Below are positions 34,713 through 47,062 of a stretch of DNA of 64,000 nucleotides, piece after piece. Numbering within the stretch: position 1 is the first letter of the stretch; every line of letters begins with the position of its first letter. The stretch is taken from NCBI GenBank assembly GCA_036186865.1, contig AP025071.1, forward strand, positions 15,590,036-15,654,035, in the 5' to 3' direction. Both the position numbers and the translations under genes were made by a program. Source of the DNA: Eustoma russellianum (lineage: Eukaryota; Streptophyta; Magnoliopsida; Gentianales; Gentianaceae). The notes beneath the pieces were generated by a model, which was given only the letters and a program-made list of their open reading frames with translations, did no database searches and was not told the origin of the DNA.

Positions 34713-35491
34713 TGTTGGGAGGCAACTACAATAACACACCGGAATAACAAATAATTTCTTCTAAAATATAGCAACTATAAAGAAATAATCGAACGGAAAC
34801 ACGAACAAAAACACCAACAATTTTTAGAGTGGAAAAACCTCCCAAAGTAGGAGTAAAAAATCACAAGACACGCAGGTCACTTAAACGATCTCTACTGTAA
34901 TCAATAATGGATACAACCAAGTCTCTCTAGGAGTAGCTAGAGAAATGCAACATCATCAAGATCAACCAAACAATCTTGGAACACAACAAGATACAAGAGA
35001 GGAACAAAACACAAAGCTGCAATTTTCAGGCGGAAAATTTCTGTCTCGGGAATGCAGCAATCGTACTCACCTAGACACCTCCAAAACACATCTCCACCGT
35101 TCCGACTGTACTCCTGTGTCTTGTGCACAATCTATCAAAATTTCATGACAATCCAATTGTAAACGAATCAGCCAATGCAATTTTACCAGAGGCTGGCAAG
35201 CTGCCAGTACCTACGAAATTTCAATCTTTTCTCACTTGTACTTGTGTTTCTTATTGTTCTTCTTGTTCCATCACAGTTGTTCTACACATGTGAGTAACAC
35301 ATCACCCCTATTTATAGTGCTCCATCTTGTGTCTTTTCAATGCACAAGGTCTTCCTAGAGTCTTCCAAGCAATAAACATTCTTGGAAAACTAAAGCATCA
35401 TTCCAACTACCATTTGTTGGAACTCTTCCAATGTCATAATTATCTTTGGCTCAAGACATTGTGACTCTCCAACTAGGAGGAATACCCCATA
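34713..35491 (-). repeat. 3' LTR of element 3
   Basis: Matches the right LTR over its length (shared motifs: AATAATCGAACGGAAAC, ACACCAACAATTTT, GAATGCAGCAAT). Starts TGTTGGGAGG on the plus strand. The inner end, near 35491, is degenerate and abuts a CCCCC tract (minus-strand polypurine). Confidence 0.8.
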
Positions 35492-35506
35492 AAATCCCCC
35501 GACCGA

Positions 35507-37008
35507 CTAGTTGGAGGGCAACATCCACCCAGAAGTCAGGCGGCAAAACTCAAACTTTCCTCTTAACAAAACTTTTGTCAACATGTCGGAGCCGTTTTCA
35601 TGCGTATGAATCTTCTCAAGCTCGAATAGCTTGGTATCTAAAGCATCACGAATCCAGTGATAACGAACATCAATATGTTTGGACCTTGAATGAAATGAGG
35701 AATACTTAGACAAGTTGATGGCACTTTGATTATCACAAAACAAGACATACTTAGCTTGTTTCACTCCTACCTCCATTAAGAATTTCATCAACCACAAAAA
35801 ATCCTTTGCTGCTTCCACAATGGCCATAAACTCGACCTCGGTAGTAGAAAGTGCAACACACTTTTGCAATTTTAATTGCCAAGCCATGACTCCCCTGGCA
35901 AAATTGATCATATGTCCAGAAGTAGGCTTGCGATCATCCAAGCTCCCGGCTAAATCAGAATCCGAATAACCAACCAATGTAGGTGAATCACATCCCAAGT
36001 TAGCCTCAGATTCAATGTACCACAGAGATATCCCATAATCCGCTTCACAGCCTCCCAATGATGTCTTCTTGGATTTGAAAGATAACGATTGACAATTCCT
36101 ATAGCATGCGCTATATCGGGTCTTGTGCAAATCATGACATACATCAAACTACCAACTGCCGACGAGTGTGGAACATTCTTCATACTCGACTTCTCATCAT
36201 TAGTAGATAGACACTGCTCGTGACTGAGCTTAAAATGAGAAGCAAGCGGAATATTAACTGATTTGGCCTTGTCCTTGCCAACGCACCGAATAAAATTCTT
36301 AATGTACTTTTCTTGCGACAAGAACAACATCTTTGCATTTATGTCACGTATAACCTTAATCCCAATGATTTTCTATACTGGCCCAAATCCCTCGTAGCAA
36401 AGGATCCACTTAAGGTTTTCTTTAACTCATTGATTTTGGAAATGTCTTTTCCAACAATCAGCATACAACAGGAGAATGGTGAAGTCATCATCAGAAAATC
36501 TTCGTATAAAAACACAGTGATCGGCCTTTGTCATCTTGTAACCATGCCTAACCATCATTGAACTGAACTTTTGGTACCATTGTCTTGGCGATTGCTTCAA
36601 GTCGTAAAGACTCTTTATCAATTTTCAGTCACAATCTTCTTTGTCTTTCACTGGAAAACCTTAAGGTTGCTCCATGTAAATATCTTCATTCAGATCATCA
36701 TGAAGGAAAGCCGTCTTGACATCCATTTGCTCGACTTCTAAATCACGACTAACAGCCAACCCGAGCACAACTCGAATGGATTATGTCTTTACCACTGGAG
36801 CAAAGATTTTGCTAAAATCAACACCTTTCCTTTGGGTAAAACCTTTTACCATTAATCGAGCACTGTATCGAACTTGTGAAGTGTTTCCATCTTTCTTCAC
36901 TCGGTAGACCCATCGGTTTTTCAATGCTTTCTTGCCTTTTGGCAACTTCATCAATCCAAAGGTGTTATTCTCACAGAGGGACTGCATTTCATCCTTCATG
37001 GCATCCAT
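35507..37008 (-). pseudogene. RT-RNase H region of element 3, frameshifted
   Basis: Minus-strand frames give MDAMKDEMQSLCENNTF and RWVYRVKKDG (RT start, 37008-36900), SARLMVKGFTQRKGVDF, SLYDLKQSPRQWYQKF (about 36610), then LLLYAD followed directly by CWKRHF: the second catalytic Asp of the RT active site is lost in a small deletion near 36455-36467. Thumb and RNase H follow (YTD-like GYSDSDLAGSLDDRKPTSG, STTEVEFMAI, CDNQSAINL, SKHIDVRYH, MLTKVL). At least four frame breaks. Non-functional. Confidence 0.88.
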
Positions 37009-37599
37009 CCATTTCTTTTGTTTTCATCTTCCAAAGCTTCTTGAAAAATTTCAGGATCTCCACCATCAGTAAGAAATACATACTCATTCGAGGGTAATGG
37101 ACGGAAGGTCTTCTGTCACGGGTAGACTGTCTCAACTCAGCAGCACCAGTAGGCTGCTCAGTCATCTCCTCTTCATGATGGACTTCATTCTCAACACCTG
37201 GATTCTCATCATGCTCATCAACTACTACATTTGGCGTGAGAGCAGTTGTAGTTGGTTGATCGCCGCCAATTTTGTATCAACATGAGTAGGAATTTCTTTC
37301 TCAGCCTTCTCAATATCATCGATGTTGTAGTCCTCTATAAACACAAAATCTCAGCTGCGCACAAGTTTTCTTGCAACCAGATCAAATAAACGATAGCCAA
37401 ACTCATTAAGTATGTATCCCACAAATATACAATTATTTGTCTTGTTATCAAGTTTTGATCTCTTATGTTTCAGACCGTGCACATAAGCAAGGCACCCAAA
37501 CACGCGAAGATTGTCATAAGAGATATCTTTTCCACTCTAAACACGGTTTGGAACATTAAACTTCAAAGAGACACAAGGTGTGAGATTCAACACGTGCAC

Positions 37600-38770
37600 T
37601 CCTGTATTCAATACTTCACCATAGAAGTACTTCGGCAACTTTGACTAGGATAGCAAGCATCTCACCCTTTCAACCAAGGTTCTATTCATTCTTTCGGCCA
37701 GGCATTCAACTACAATGTCTTCGAAGGAGACCTTTAGTGGCACATACATTGGCTTGGACAATACTCTTTGAAAGGACCAATATATTCTCTCTCGTTATCC
37801 ATTCGAATAAACTTGACCTTCTTTCCTGTTTCTTTTTCAACCGATGCTTGAAAGGACTTGAATGTGTCAAGCATTTGGTCATTTGACTTCAAGGTATAGG
37901 TCTAAATATTCCGAGAATAATCATCAATAAACGTCACAAACTAACAAGCAGTACAAAGTGACCGGGTCTTTACCAGTCTACACACATCGGAATGCACCAA
38001 GTCCAAAACGTCCTGCTTTTTTTCTGGTTCAGAAGATGTGAAGGAAACACGTCTTTGCTTTCCAGCCAAACAATGTGGGCATTACTTCAATTTTTGCATT
38101 GGAAACACCGGATAACATATTCTCCTTAGCCAGGATGCTCAATCCCTTTTCACTCATATGACCCAAATGTTGGTGCCATAATTCGGAGGAGCTATCATTC
38201 TCACAAATATTCATGTCATACTTGGAAATCCCGAATTTGGCAATGTACAAATTCAAATATTTCTTTCCTCTTGCAACCAACATTGAGCCCTTCATCAGTT
38301 TCCATTCATTACCTGGAAATGAACTGCAAGATCCTTCATCACTTGGCTTTCCAACCGATAAAAGGTTGAACCGAAGATCAGAAATATGCTTCACATCCTT
38401 GAGAACTAGTGTAGTTCCATTATTGGTTCAACAGAAATATTCCCAATTCTGGCATGCTTGATTGTCCTCTATTTCCTATACGTACTACACCGAAATCACC
38501 TCCCTCATAGGTTAAGAAAAGATCACGCCGAAAGATAGCATGTGTAAAAACACCACTATCAATCACCCAATCCATCTCATCATATAATATATTAATACTT
38601 TCTGCACCATTGTTGAAAACAATGAAGAAATCATCAACAATGGCAATGTTATCATTGTTGATACCTTTTTTCTTGACATCATTGTGGTTATTCTTGTCTC
38701 TCATTTCTCTTTTCAACTTTCGGCAATACATTCAGATATGATCTTCAAGCCACAATAGTGGCACTCAATA
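37600..38770 (-). pseudogene. Zinc knuckle, protease and integrase region of element 3, broken
   Basis: From right to left on the plus strand: a degenerate CCHC knuckle (CHYCG..., near 38740-38765), a protease motif DSGV with TH (about 38560), a protease-integrase linker, then the integrase zinc domain WHQHLGHMSEKG (about 38150-38185). The DDE core (37600-38030) is recognisable only in pieces and carries several stops and frameshifts. Confidence 0.8.
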
Positions 38771-39240
38771 TTATACCATTTGTCGGAACCTGCACGAGAA
38801 GTACCATGGTTATTCGAAGTTCGACTTTGACTTCTCCCCTTTGATACACCATAGTTATCTCGACTGTGGCTTCTCCCCTTGATTCGGTAACCAACACTTC
38901 AAAATATAGAGAGGGACCAAGAGACTTGCGCGTATTTCTTACTGTGAACGACACTCTTAACCGATTCCATTGTGAGAACACTATTCAGAGCCGAATTAGG
39001 CAACGACGTTCTAAAAGTCTCCAATGAATTTTGTAGAGTGCCAGAAGCCACAAAGCTTGTATCTCATCATCAAAGCTTATGCACATCGTCTCCGATTGAT
39101 TCATAATCCCCTGAAAAATGTTCGGGTGGTCGGCCATTGATGAACCATCATCATACTTCAAAGACATCATATGCTTGATCAGGAATAGCTTATTATTCCC
39201 CGTCTTCTTAGCATATAACTCCTTCAAGGTGTCCAGAGGG
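38770..39240 (-). pseudogene. gag remnant of element 3
   Basis: The frame at 39227-38985 (MKELYAKKTGNNKLFLIKHMMSL..., FDDEIQALWLL) resembles the Tork/Tnt1-type capsid segment. The end is shifted out of frame near 39010 and the start of gag upstream (39240-39500) is decayed. Confidence 0.7.
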
Positions 39241-39507
39241 TTCTTGCATTAGACACCGTGCTTACATGTTTCAAAACATTATCGTCGACCCATTGGCGGA
39301 TGAACCCACAAACTTATTTGTACAGTAGGTTCCATTCATCATCACTTTTTTCCTTCGTGCTTCTCGGTAAAGAAAACCGGAACATAAAACCAATTGACAC
39401 AGAGCAAATCTTACATATTTTCTTTATAAACATTATAGTTAGAGCCATTTAAACTTACCATTCTGGATGTGTTCACTTCTATAGTTGCACACAGTCAAGG
39501 GAACCTC

Positions 39508-39519
39508 GCTCTAATACCA
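39508..39519 (-). other. Primer-binding site of element 3
   Basis: GCTCTAATACCA on the plus strand, one mismatch from the iMet site on the minus strand, beside the LTR. Confidence 0.75.
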
Positions 39520-39521
39520 CT

Positions 39522-40278
39522 TTTTGGGAGGAAAACACGATAGCACAGCGGAATAACAAATAATCTCTCCCAAAATACAACAACTACAGAGAAATAATCG
39601 AACGGAAACATTAACAAAAACACCAACAATTTTCAGCATGGAAAAACCTTCCAAAGTAGGAGTAAAAAACCAAGGGCCCATATGCCACTCAAACGTTCTC
39701 CAATATAATCAAATATGAGTACAACCAAGTCTCTCTAGGCGCATCTAGAGGAATATAACATCATCAAGATCACCAAACAATCTTGGAACACAACGATATA
39801 CGAGAGAGGAACAAAACACAAAGCTGAAATTTTCAGGCAGAAATTTCTGTCTCGGGAATGCAATAATCGGACTCACCTAGACACCTCCAAAACACATCTC
39901 CACCGTTCAGAAGGTACTCTCGTGTCTTGTAAACAATTTATCAAAATGTGGTGACGATCCAACGGTGAACGACTCGGCAAATGTAATTTTTTCAGATGCT
40001 GACAGGCTGCCCGGCACCTACGAAATTTCACTCTTTTCTCACTTGTACTTGAGTCTCTTATATTTCTTTTTGTTCCCTCACGGTTGCTCTACACATGTGA
40101 GTAACACAACACCCTTATTTATAGTGTTCCATCTTGTGTCTCTTCAATGCATAAAGTCTTTCTAGAGTCTTCCAAACAATAAATATTCTTAGAGAACTCA
40201 TTGTAGTAACTCTTCCAATGTCATAATTATCTTTATCTCAAGACGTTGGAACTCTCCAACTAAAAAGTATACCTAACA
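39522..40278 (-). repeat. 5' LTR of element 3
   Basis: 757 bp; ends CTAACA on the plus strand, with the first dinucleotide TG mutated to TT. Collinear with 34713-35491. Confidence 0.82.
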
Positions 40279-41076
40279 ATTAGAGAGTCTTCGTACAGTT
40301 TGCTGGGAGTTCATTGTTAGTTTTTGAAATGGACGGAGAGTTACCCCTTAAACAAAAGGCAAAATCCAAGGTTTTGATGAATTGTGACCAACCAAAAGAA
40401 TAAGAAAAGTAAAAGATTCAAAACTGCAAAATGGGATAAAGGGAGAATATTGAACAGAAACCGACAGCTCACCTATGAAAATGACCTTCGACTACAGCGA
40501 AAAAACAAACGAAATATAAAAACAAAATTTTTGGTCAAGAACTCGTTCCCCAATTGGATTCCTTCACCTTCCCCTTTTTTCAATCCCCTTTTTTCTTCCA
40601 CCTTCCTAAAACAAATTTCCTATTTTTATCTCTCCACGAGGAAATATAGAAAAACCAAAATAGGAGAATTCAACTTCACACCATAAATAAATAAGGCAGA
40701 TGATAACCGGAAGATAATGATCATCTAGCCCTTTGTATTGTATCCTTGGAATCTTTGGCTTGGTTTTCTCTCAGTTACTTACCTCTTTTGTTCTTCAATT
40801 AGCTGAAAGTTTTTGCTGATATCCTTTTAGCTCCTTGATCATATTTCCGCACCATGATTTTTGCTCTTTTCTCAAGGTTTGCTATAATTTTGCTCAATTT
40901 TTGTTTAGGGAGGAGCAGCTGAACATAAACTTTTAGTTGGAGCTAAAAGGGTCTCTGAGAAATTCCATAAAGATTTCGTTTTTGCTGTGCTTTGGGCAAA
41001 AATTGTGAATTTAGCTTCTGGGTCTTTGGTGATTGCGGTTTTCATTCAGCAAGGAGGAAAGGAAATCAAGGAGACG
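40279..41076 (+). other. Upstream region and probable 5' UTR of the TBC gene
   Basis: No other gene. It contains T-rich and pyrimidine-rich stretches typical of plant 5' leaders (40560-40900). In-frame codons without a stop extend upstream of 41077 to an ATG at 40987. A transcript would be needed to place the start of transcription. Confidence 0.4.
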
Positions 41077-44000
41077 ATGTCCCCGTCGGATATTGAATCA
41101 ATTGGTGGATGTGGTGGAACGGCGTCTTGTTCTGACGCTTCCCGTAGATTTAGCGACCTTAGAGGCGTACAGTGGCGTATAAATTTGGGGATTTTGCCCT
41201 CTTCTCCTTCTGCATCTGTTGATGATTTCCGCCGTGCCACCGCTGATTCTAGGAGAAGGTAATTACTTGTTTTGCAGCTTGAATATGGATATTCACTTGA
41301 GCTCACCCACCCCCCCTCCTCTTTTATTTGCACTGTGATTTCATTTCTATTTCTTCTGGTATATATGTTTTGAATTTAGTGGGTGAAGTTACACATATTG
41401 CCTATGTGCTCAACAAATGCTCATATCAGGTTGTTTTTGATATGAAGGGTGTTGCTTGAAGATGTGGAGATGGTCCAATTCTTATATGATATGTTTAGGT
41501 GTTGGTTACTGCTACTTGGGCAATCTGCTGCTTTAAATTTACTCCCTTTATTTTCTTTTCCTCTGGATCTTTAGGTATGCTGCATTAAGAAGACAGCTTC
41601 TAGTTGATCCACATGTGCCTAAGGATGGAAGTAGTTCTGACCTTTCCATGGACAATCCATTGTCACAAAATCCAGGTGAGAGTCAGGATTGTGTGTGGTT
41701 GAGTTATCTTGAATTCCTTTTGTTGAGTTCTTTCAGTTGCAAAGATTTATAATCATGTTGTGACCATTTCAATTTTCTGAACTCTGGACTGGGGTTTGAT
41801 TATAATACTTTCATAATAAATATATGTGTATTTGATCGGGTAGTCTTATTAGGCAATTTCCAGTGATTTTGTGGTTTGCCAATGTGTACAGCTTCTTTGG
41901 CAAGTTCTGTATGACTTTCTTCTTGATGCCATGTAGATAGCATGTGGGGTCGCTTCTTCAGAAATGCTGAATTGGAGAGAATGGTTGATCAAGATTTGAC
42001 ACGTTTATATCCTGAGCACGGGAACTACTTCCAGACTTCTGGATGTCAAGGCATGCTCAGGCGGATTTTGCTGCTTTGGTGCCTAAAGAATCCTGAGTAT
42101 GGTTATAGACAAGGTATGTGGAGTTAAAGAAGTACATTTTTTTTTTCAGAGTGTTGTTGCCTTGAGGAATGCTTTTCCACCATTGAAATAGTGTCATATA
42201 ACTCATGGAACTGTCTGATGCTACTCAAATATATTTGTGAAAATCAGGCATCCCAGATATCTATATAAGCGTATTGTCGTCTTAGTATATATGATTCATC
42301 AACCGTAAATGTGCTCCCCACCTCTCCTCCTCCGCCCCATCATTTTGTGCATCATCAGATATCGGTGCTTTGGAGAAGATATGTTGGTGCTTTATTATTT
42401 ATCATGGTTTGGCCTTTCTAACCGTTGTGGCAAAAAGGCTTAAATTCTGCTGTTCTGAGTGATCATTGATCCTGCTATTGCAGAGTTTAACGGGCATCTT
42501 AGGCAAATTTCTTTTGTCTTTGCAGGGATGCATGAACTCCTGGCCCCACTGTTATATGTTTTGCATTCTGATGCACAGAATCTTACTGAAGTGAGAAAGA
42601 CTTATGAAGACTACTTCATTGACAAATTTGATGGCTTCTCATTTCATGACAGTGATTTGACGATCAAGAAGTTCTCAATGTCCTTGGAAGATCTAAACAT
42701 CCTTGGAAGAAGTTCGACAAGGGCCACCAGCCTTTATGAACTTGATCCAAAGATACAGTCCATTATTTTCCTAAGTGACGCATATGGGCAGAAGGTGAAT
42801 TGGGGGTAGTCTTATCTGAGAAGTTTATGGAACATGATGCTATTGTATGTTTGAGTCCTTGATGAATGGTTTGGGGGGTGCTGTTGCAATGGCCGAGTTT
42901 TTCTCCCAATCTCGTTTTAGCAGTTTGCATAGTGGATTTCCTCCAGTTATAGAAGCCTCTGCTGCTTTGTACCATTTGCTTTCTATTGTTGATTCATCCC
43001 TTCATGCGCATCTCGTTGAGTTAGGGGTAGAACCACAATATTTTGCTCTCCGTTGGCTGCGTGTGTTATTTGGTCGTGAATTTCTCTGGAGAATCTTTTG
43101 GTGATTTGGGATGAAATATTTGCTTGTGAGAATAGCAAGTTCAACAAATCCACTGAAAATGGTGTAGATTTAAGCTCTGGAGTGCTTCATTCCTCCAGGG
43201 GCGCATATATCTCATCTTTTGCAGTTGCAATGGTCCTTCATCTGAGATCTTCTTTGCTTGCCACTGAAAATGCCACTTCTTGTCTCCAAAGATTACTGAA
43301 CTTCCCAAATGATGGAAATCTGGAGAAACTGATTGAGAAGGCAAAATCTTTGCAGGCTCTAGCAATTGATGCTAACAGCTCAACCCCACTACTGACTCAT
43401 GATGAAATGTTTGATAAGAGTAAGTCAAAGTCTGTGAGAGGTTATAGGCTTTCATTGGATTTAGGGTCACCAAATACTCCATTGAACTTTGTTTCCTTAC
43501 AACTACTGGGAAGAGAAGTGGAGAAATTTGCACAAAGAAGAACACAAACATGACAGAATGAAAAAGCAAACTCCAGTCCCTATAAAGGGTTGGACTGAGA
43601 AAGTGAAGTTGCGATTGTCTAGAAGTGAATCTGCTCCATCTACATCGAAGCATCGTAATGCGGTTATGGAATCAAAATCATCTGTGAGGAGAAACCTATT
43701 GGAAGATCTTTCCCAGCACTAGGGGTAGATGATGATACAGAGAAACTAGCATGTGATGAAGACCTGAATGAGATGGATCAAAGGGAAGAAGTTGGACAAC
43801 ATGTGAACTGTGAGAATTCTGGTTTTCTATCTGGGCAGACGTCTTTGTCTGGGAATTCCGCAAGTGAAGATAATTCTTCTATTTTCTCTGATTCACCAAG
43901 TCATATTAGTCAGCCTAATGAGCAGGGATGTCAGTCAGGGAGAAGTAGTGTTGCTTCTAGCTCAACTGTTGATGAAATTGATACTGTAAATAGCAGCCCA

Positions 44001-45386
44001 GAGTGTGGGACTAACATCGAGGACACACACCTTCCTGTTTCAGAGTCACCAGAAGACTTCCGTTTACAGTATGAACAAAATGATACTTCTGCTGAAAAAG
44101 CAGTTAACCTGAAAGAGCAGAAGCTTCTATTTAGCAGGTTCCAGCGGTTTTGGAAGTTCGGAAGGAGTGGTGGTGAAGGCATCTCTGAGAAAGGGTGGAT
44201 TACGGAGGCAAATGATTCTTGTGGTGGTGGAACCGACCAGGACAATGGCACGGACTCTTCTACAGCGAATGACTGCATAAAGGCTCCAGAAATTCTTGAT
44301 AGAGAACCAATGGACCAGAACGCGGTATTTTCTTTGAGAACCCTTGGGCAATCTATGCTGGAGAACATTCAGGTAAGTAATATTATTATGGTTTTGAATG
44401 GTCCATTGCAAATTTCTTGCGTTATGTTTCATGAGCCCCACAAACCTTGTAGTGGATTATTGTTACATAGTGGTAAAAAATGAAGATAGTAATTATCATG
44501 GGAGATCAAATTCTGTTAGGACACAGTAAATTTTACGAGTCATTAGCTGTTGCATGCCAAGAAGTTGACGTTTCCTAGAAAAATATCAAGCGAGAGAGAT
44601 GAGATTGAGATGGTTTAGACATATCAAGAGGAGGCAGACAACGACGTCTGTCAGAGCAGTTGAAAGCTTCATCGTAGAGGGAACAAGCCTACACTGACTT
44701 GGGATGAGCGGATTAGGCATGATCTACTAGATTTGCACCTCTCTGAAGACATGGTTTAGGATAGGAGTTCATGAAGGCAAAAGATTAAGGCTAACGATGT
44801 TTAGACATGATATAGGGGCACGTTAGAGATATTCTCTACAGTTTAGGCTGACATTGCATTTTTGTTTTTGTTTTCTGTGTCTCTGTCTTTCATTATGTAT
44901 GCATACACATGTTTACGGCTATTTAATATTGAAAGCTCTCTACCTGTATTACTAAATTTCTTCACAAACACACTAGCACACCATATCACTATTAGTTTAT
45001 CGTTTATGCAGGCACATCTAGAGCCGGGAGTCTCACTGGAAGCAAATTCTCTATCCTTTGGGATGGAGGTGTTGTTTGTCTGTCTCTCACCCTCCCCAGA
45101 CCCTAGCGATAGCTTTTAACGTCGTTGGGATATACTGTGTATGTGTTTGTTGTGTTGTAAAGATGAAAAAACGCGACACTTTGGTACTCAATCGATACAT
45201 GGTGTATCTTTTTCATTTCCATGAGATGACCATAGTGCTGATGTTCAGGTGCTTGAATCTGCTTTCCAGCAAGACCGGATGCAGCCAGGACCGTCTAAAA
45301 GCAACCTAGTGGGTAAAGGGCAAGTGACAGCCATGGCCGCGCTGAAAGAGCTTCGGAAGATCAGTAATCTCCTCTCTGAGACATGA
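41077..45386 (+). CDS. TBC-domain Rab GTPase-activating protein, 5 exons, with five 1-nt indels
   Basis: Exons by splice signals and protein continuity: 41077-41258, 41575-41675, 41937-42113, 42526-44372, 45249-45386; all four introns are GT-AG with consistent phase. The protein starts MSPSDIES, has LRGVQWRINLGILP, the arginine-finger motif VDQDLTR (Arg codon 42002-42004) and the glutamine finger YRQ (Gln codon 42110-42112), then GMHELLAPLLYVLH and the rest of the TBC fold to about 43100, followed by a Ser-rich low-complexity tail and a Lys/Leu-rich end (ALKELRKISNLLSET). It would accelerate GTP hydrolysis by a Rab/Ypt protein in vesicle traffic; it resembles the plant TBC1D5-like class. Exon 4 changes frame near 42787, 42842, 43083, 43493 and 43722, each in a short homopolymer. 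An in-frame ATG at 40987 would add 30 residues, but 41077 fits family starts better. Most likely an intact gene with base errors; pseudogene not excluded. Confidence 0.85.
44585..44815 (+). mobile_element. LINE reverse-transcriptase C-terminal fragment in the last intron of the TBC gene
   Basis: Translates to RLRWFRHIKRRQ... and VRAVESFIVEGT, followed in shifted frames by a WDER...DLL-like region and SEDMV. This matches the conserved RLRWFGHV-RR segment at the end of plant non-LTR RT sequences. Stops and frameshifts show it is dead. It lies wholly in intron 44373-45248. Confidence 0.65.
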
Positions 45387-45744
45387 TCTCTCATTCACAA
45401 TTTTTTATAGTAGTTACCCATTTTGAATGAGGTAATCAAGAGGATTGTCGGCTTCTTATCGTCTTTTAGATTGACCATTCAATGGTGATATGTAATTTGA
45501 AGACAATTGTATATAAAAGATTGGCGTTTATCTATAATCATGTTATTGAGAAAACATTACAACCGACTGTGAATTCCTTTATAAAGATGTGACTAATGGA
45601 ATTTCTCTAGTTTAACTTTTAACTACAAGGAAGGGTACTCCATGCAGTAGTATTGTAAACGAGGCTATAGCTTAACATCTTCAACTTCGTTACAGTAAGA
45701 TTTAGGATGCAAGTGTAGGTCAGTGGGCACCATTAATTGATTAG
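45387..45744 (+). other. Probable 3' UTR and downstream flank of the TBC gene
   Basis: AT-rich, no frame. AATAAA-like signals are not clear. No repeat seen. Confidence 0.4.
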
Positions 45745-45758
45745 AGGTTTCTAATTTG

Positions 45759-45945
45759 GAGAGGGAGACCTTGGAGCACTGGTAAGGTTGTTGCTTTGTG
45801 ACTTTGAGGTCACGAGTTCGAGTTGTGGAAACAGCCTCTTGCACAAGGTATATAGGTAAGGCTGCATACATCAGATCGCTAAGCAATCCGGTCTCTCTCT
45901 GGATCCTGCACAAATGTGGAAGCATAGTGTACCAAGAACGCTTTT
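45759..45945 (+). mobile_element. Au-type SINE, copy 1
   Basis: tRNA-related head with a Pol III box B (GAGTTCGAG near 45812), then the Au body landmarks GGAAACAGCCTCTTGCA, GGTAAGGCTGCATACATCAG, GGATCCTGCACAA and AGTGTACCA. Ends in TTTT. Flanked by a 14 bp target duplication (45745-45758 and 45946-45959, one mismatch). Length 187 bp, within the Au SINE range. Confidence 0.88.
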
Positions 45946-45959
45946 AGGTTTCTGATTTG

Positions 45960-46511
45960 TTTAGCTTCCATCTTTAACATGTGATATGCTACAATTTGGA
46001 CTGTTTATTGTAATGAATATTCGGGTTGTTGGCATCAACATCTCTAAATTGCAAGCATAACAGTTGGTCAAGTCTCTGGGAAATTAATGCATGTGGTTTG
46101 AGTAAATGTTACTTGCCACTTGTGTGACATAACATCAAACCATATGTTAAAACGGTTCATATATTTTAACTGTTACAATAATTAAACTGATCTAATTTCA
46201 TGGCTGGTTATCAAACCAACCAGTTTATCTGTCAAACCAGATCGGCTGTAATAACTATAGTCGTATTTATTTGTTTCTACGTAAGTTAAAGACATTATAT
46301 ATAGCAAAGAAATTAGGGCCTCCAGAAACGCCAACCTAGGGGTCTCTCCAGAAAAAGTTCAATTTCTCTATCCAGAGTCGGTACACAAGTATAAACCGTC
46401 GTTTTCAACCATCATAAAAATTATCATGCTGATGCTGAAATTTGGAAGAATTACTCATATTCTAACATGTACTTCGTATGTTTCAGTTATAGTTTTGTAG
46501 ACACGTAAAAG
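45960..46511. other. No gene recognised; short inverted motifs
   Basis: Intergenic. Around 46205-46255 there are CTGGTT/AACCAG inverted motifs that might be a decayed MITE, but no duplication was found. Confidence 0.35.
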
Positions 46512-46690
46512 GAAGGGCGTTTCTGGTACACTAGACTTCCACGTTTGCGCATTGATCGTTTCATAATTTGATGTATGCATCTTTACCCTGTATTTTTTTA
46601 TGCAATAGACTGTTTTTGAGGCTCGAACCTGTAGCCTTAAGGTCATAAAACAGCAACATTAATAGTTGTTCTAAGACTCGCCTTCCAAAG
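46512..46690 (-). mobile_element. Au-type SINE, copy 2 (minus strand)
   Basis: Reading minus: GTTATGACC-like box region, box B GGTTCGAGCC (about 46620), AAAACAGTCTATTGCA, CAGGGTAAAGATGCATACATCA, GCGCAAACGTGGAAGT and AGTGTACCAGAAACGCCC. The same landmarks in the same order as copy 1 but about 25-30% different. Target duplication is not certain (AAAAGGAAG and AAAGGACG flank it). Confidence 0.75.
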
Positions 46691-47062
46691 GACGTTCACG
46701 GTGCATTAGGCTCTTGCGTTTTTGTAGGCATGTAGATAAAATACAAAATATAAAGTAATAAGTAGACATCTTTCGCTGCCTGATTATTAGAGAAAAGAAA
46801 TGTAACTTCCACTTACACTTTGATGTATTACTTTTAGTATATTATCTTATTTACAGGGATACCTGTAGAATGAAACATATTCTGATATAAAAAAGAGTAA
46901 TTAACTTTTTGAGTCTAAAAAAAAGGAATAACGGACTGTAGAACTGAAATGGAAAGAGTATCAAATTATGCTGTCCATTAGACCACTTCCAAGTGACCCC
47001 CTCTTTGGCCTTTTTTTTCCCCTCTTCCCTAATACCCACCGATGATTAATGCCTAGAAAGGA
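46691..47062. other. No feature recognised
   Basis: AT-rich intergenic sequence up to the MULE's target duplication (47054-47062). Confidence 0.5.

Larger units (their letters stand above)
34713..40278 (-). mobile_element. Decayed Ty1/copia retrotransposon, element 3 (probably Tork type)
   Basis: LTRs at 34713-35491 and 39522-40278, internal region about 4.0 kb, all domains in copia order on the minus strand. Flanks ATTAT (34708-34712) and ATTAG (40279-40283) fit a 5 bp duplication with one change. The minus-strand primer site beside the right LTR reads close to the iMet site. LTRs differ by many substitutions and indels, so the copy is older than element 1. It ends about 800 bases upstream of the TBC gene's start codon. 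Confidence 0.88.

Noticed and set aside
40987..41076. Upstream in-frame ATG of the TBC gene as the true start
   Set aside because: The extra 30 residues are hydrophobic and look like translated leader. The Met at 41077 (MSPSDIES) fits known family starts better. Kept as an alternative only.
45800..45830. tRNA gene near the box B motif
   Set aside because: No cloverleaf can be formed. It is the tRNA-derived head of a SINE.
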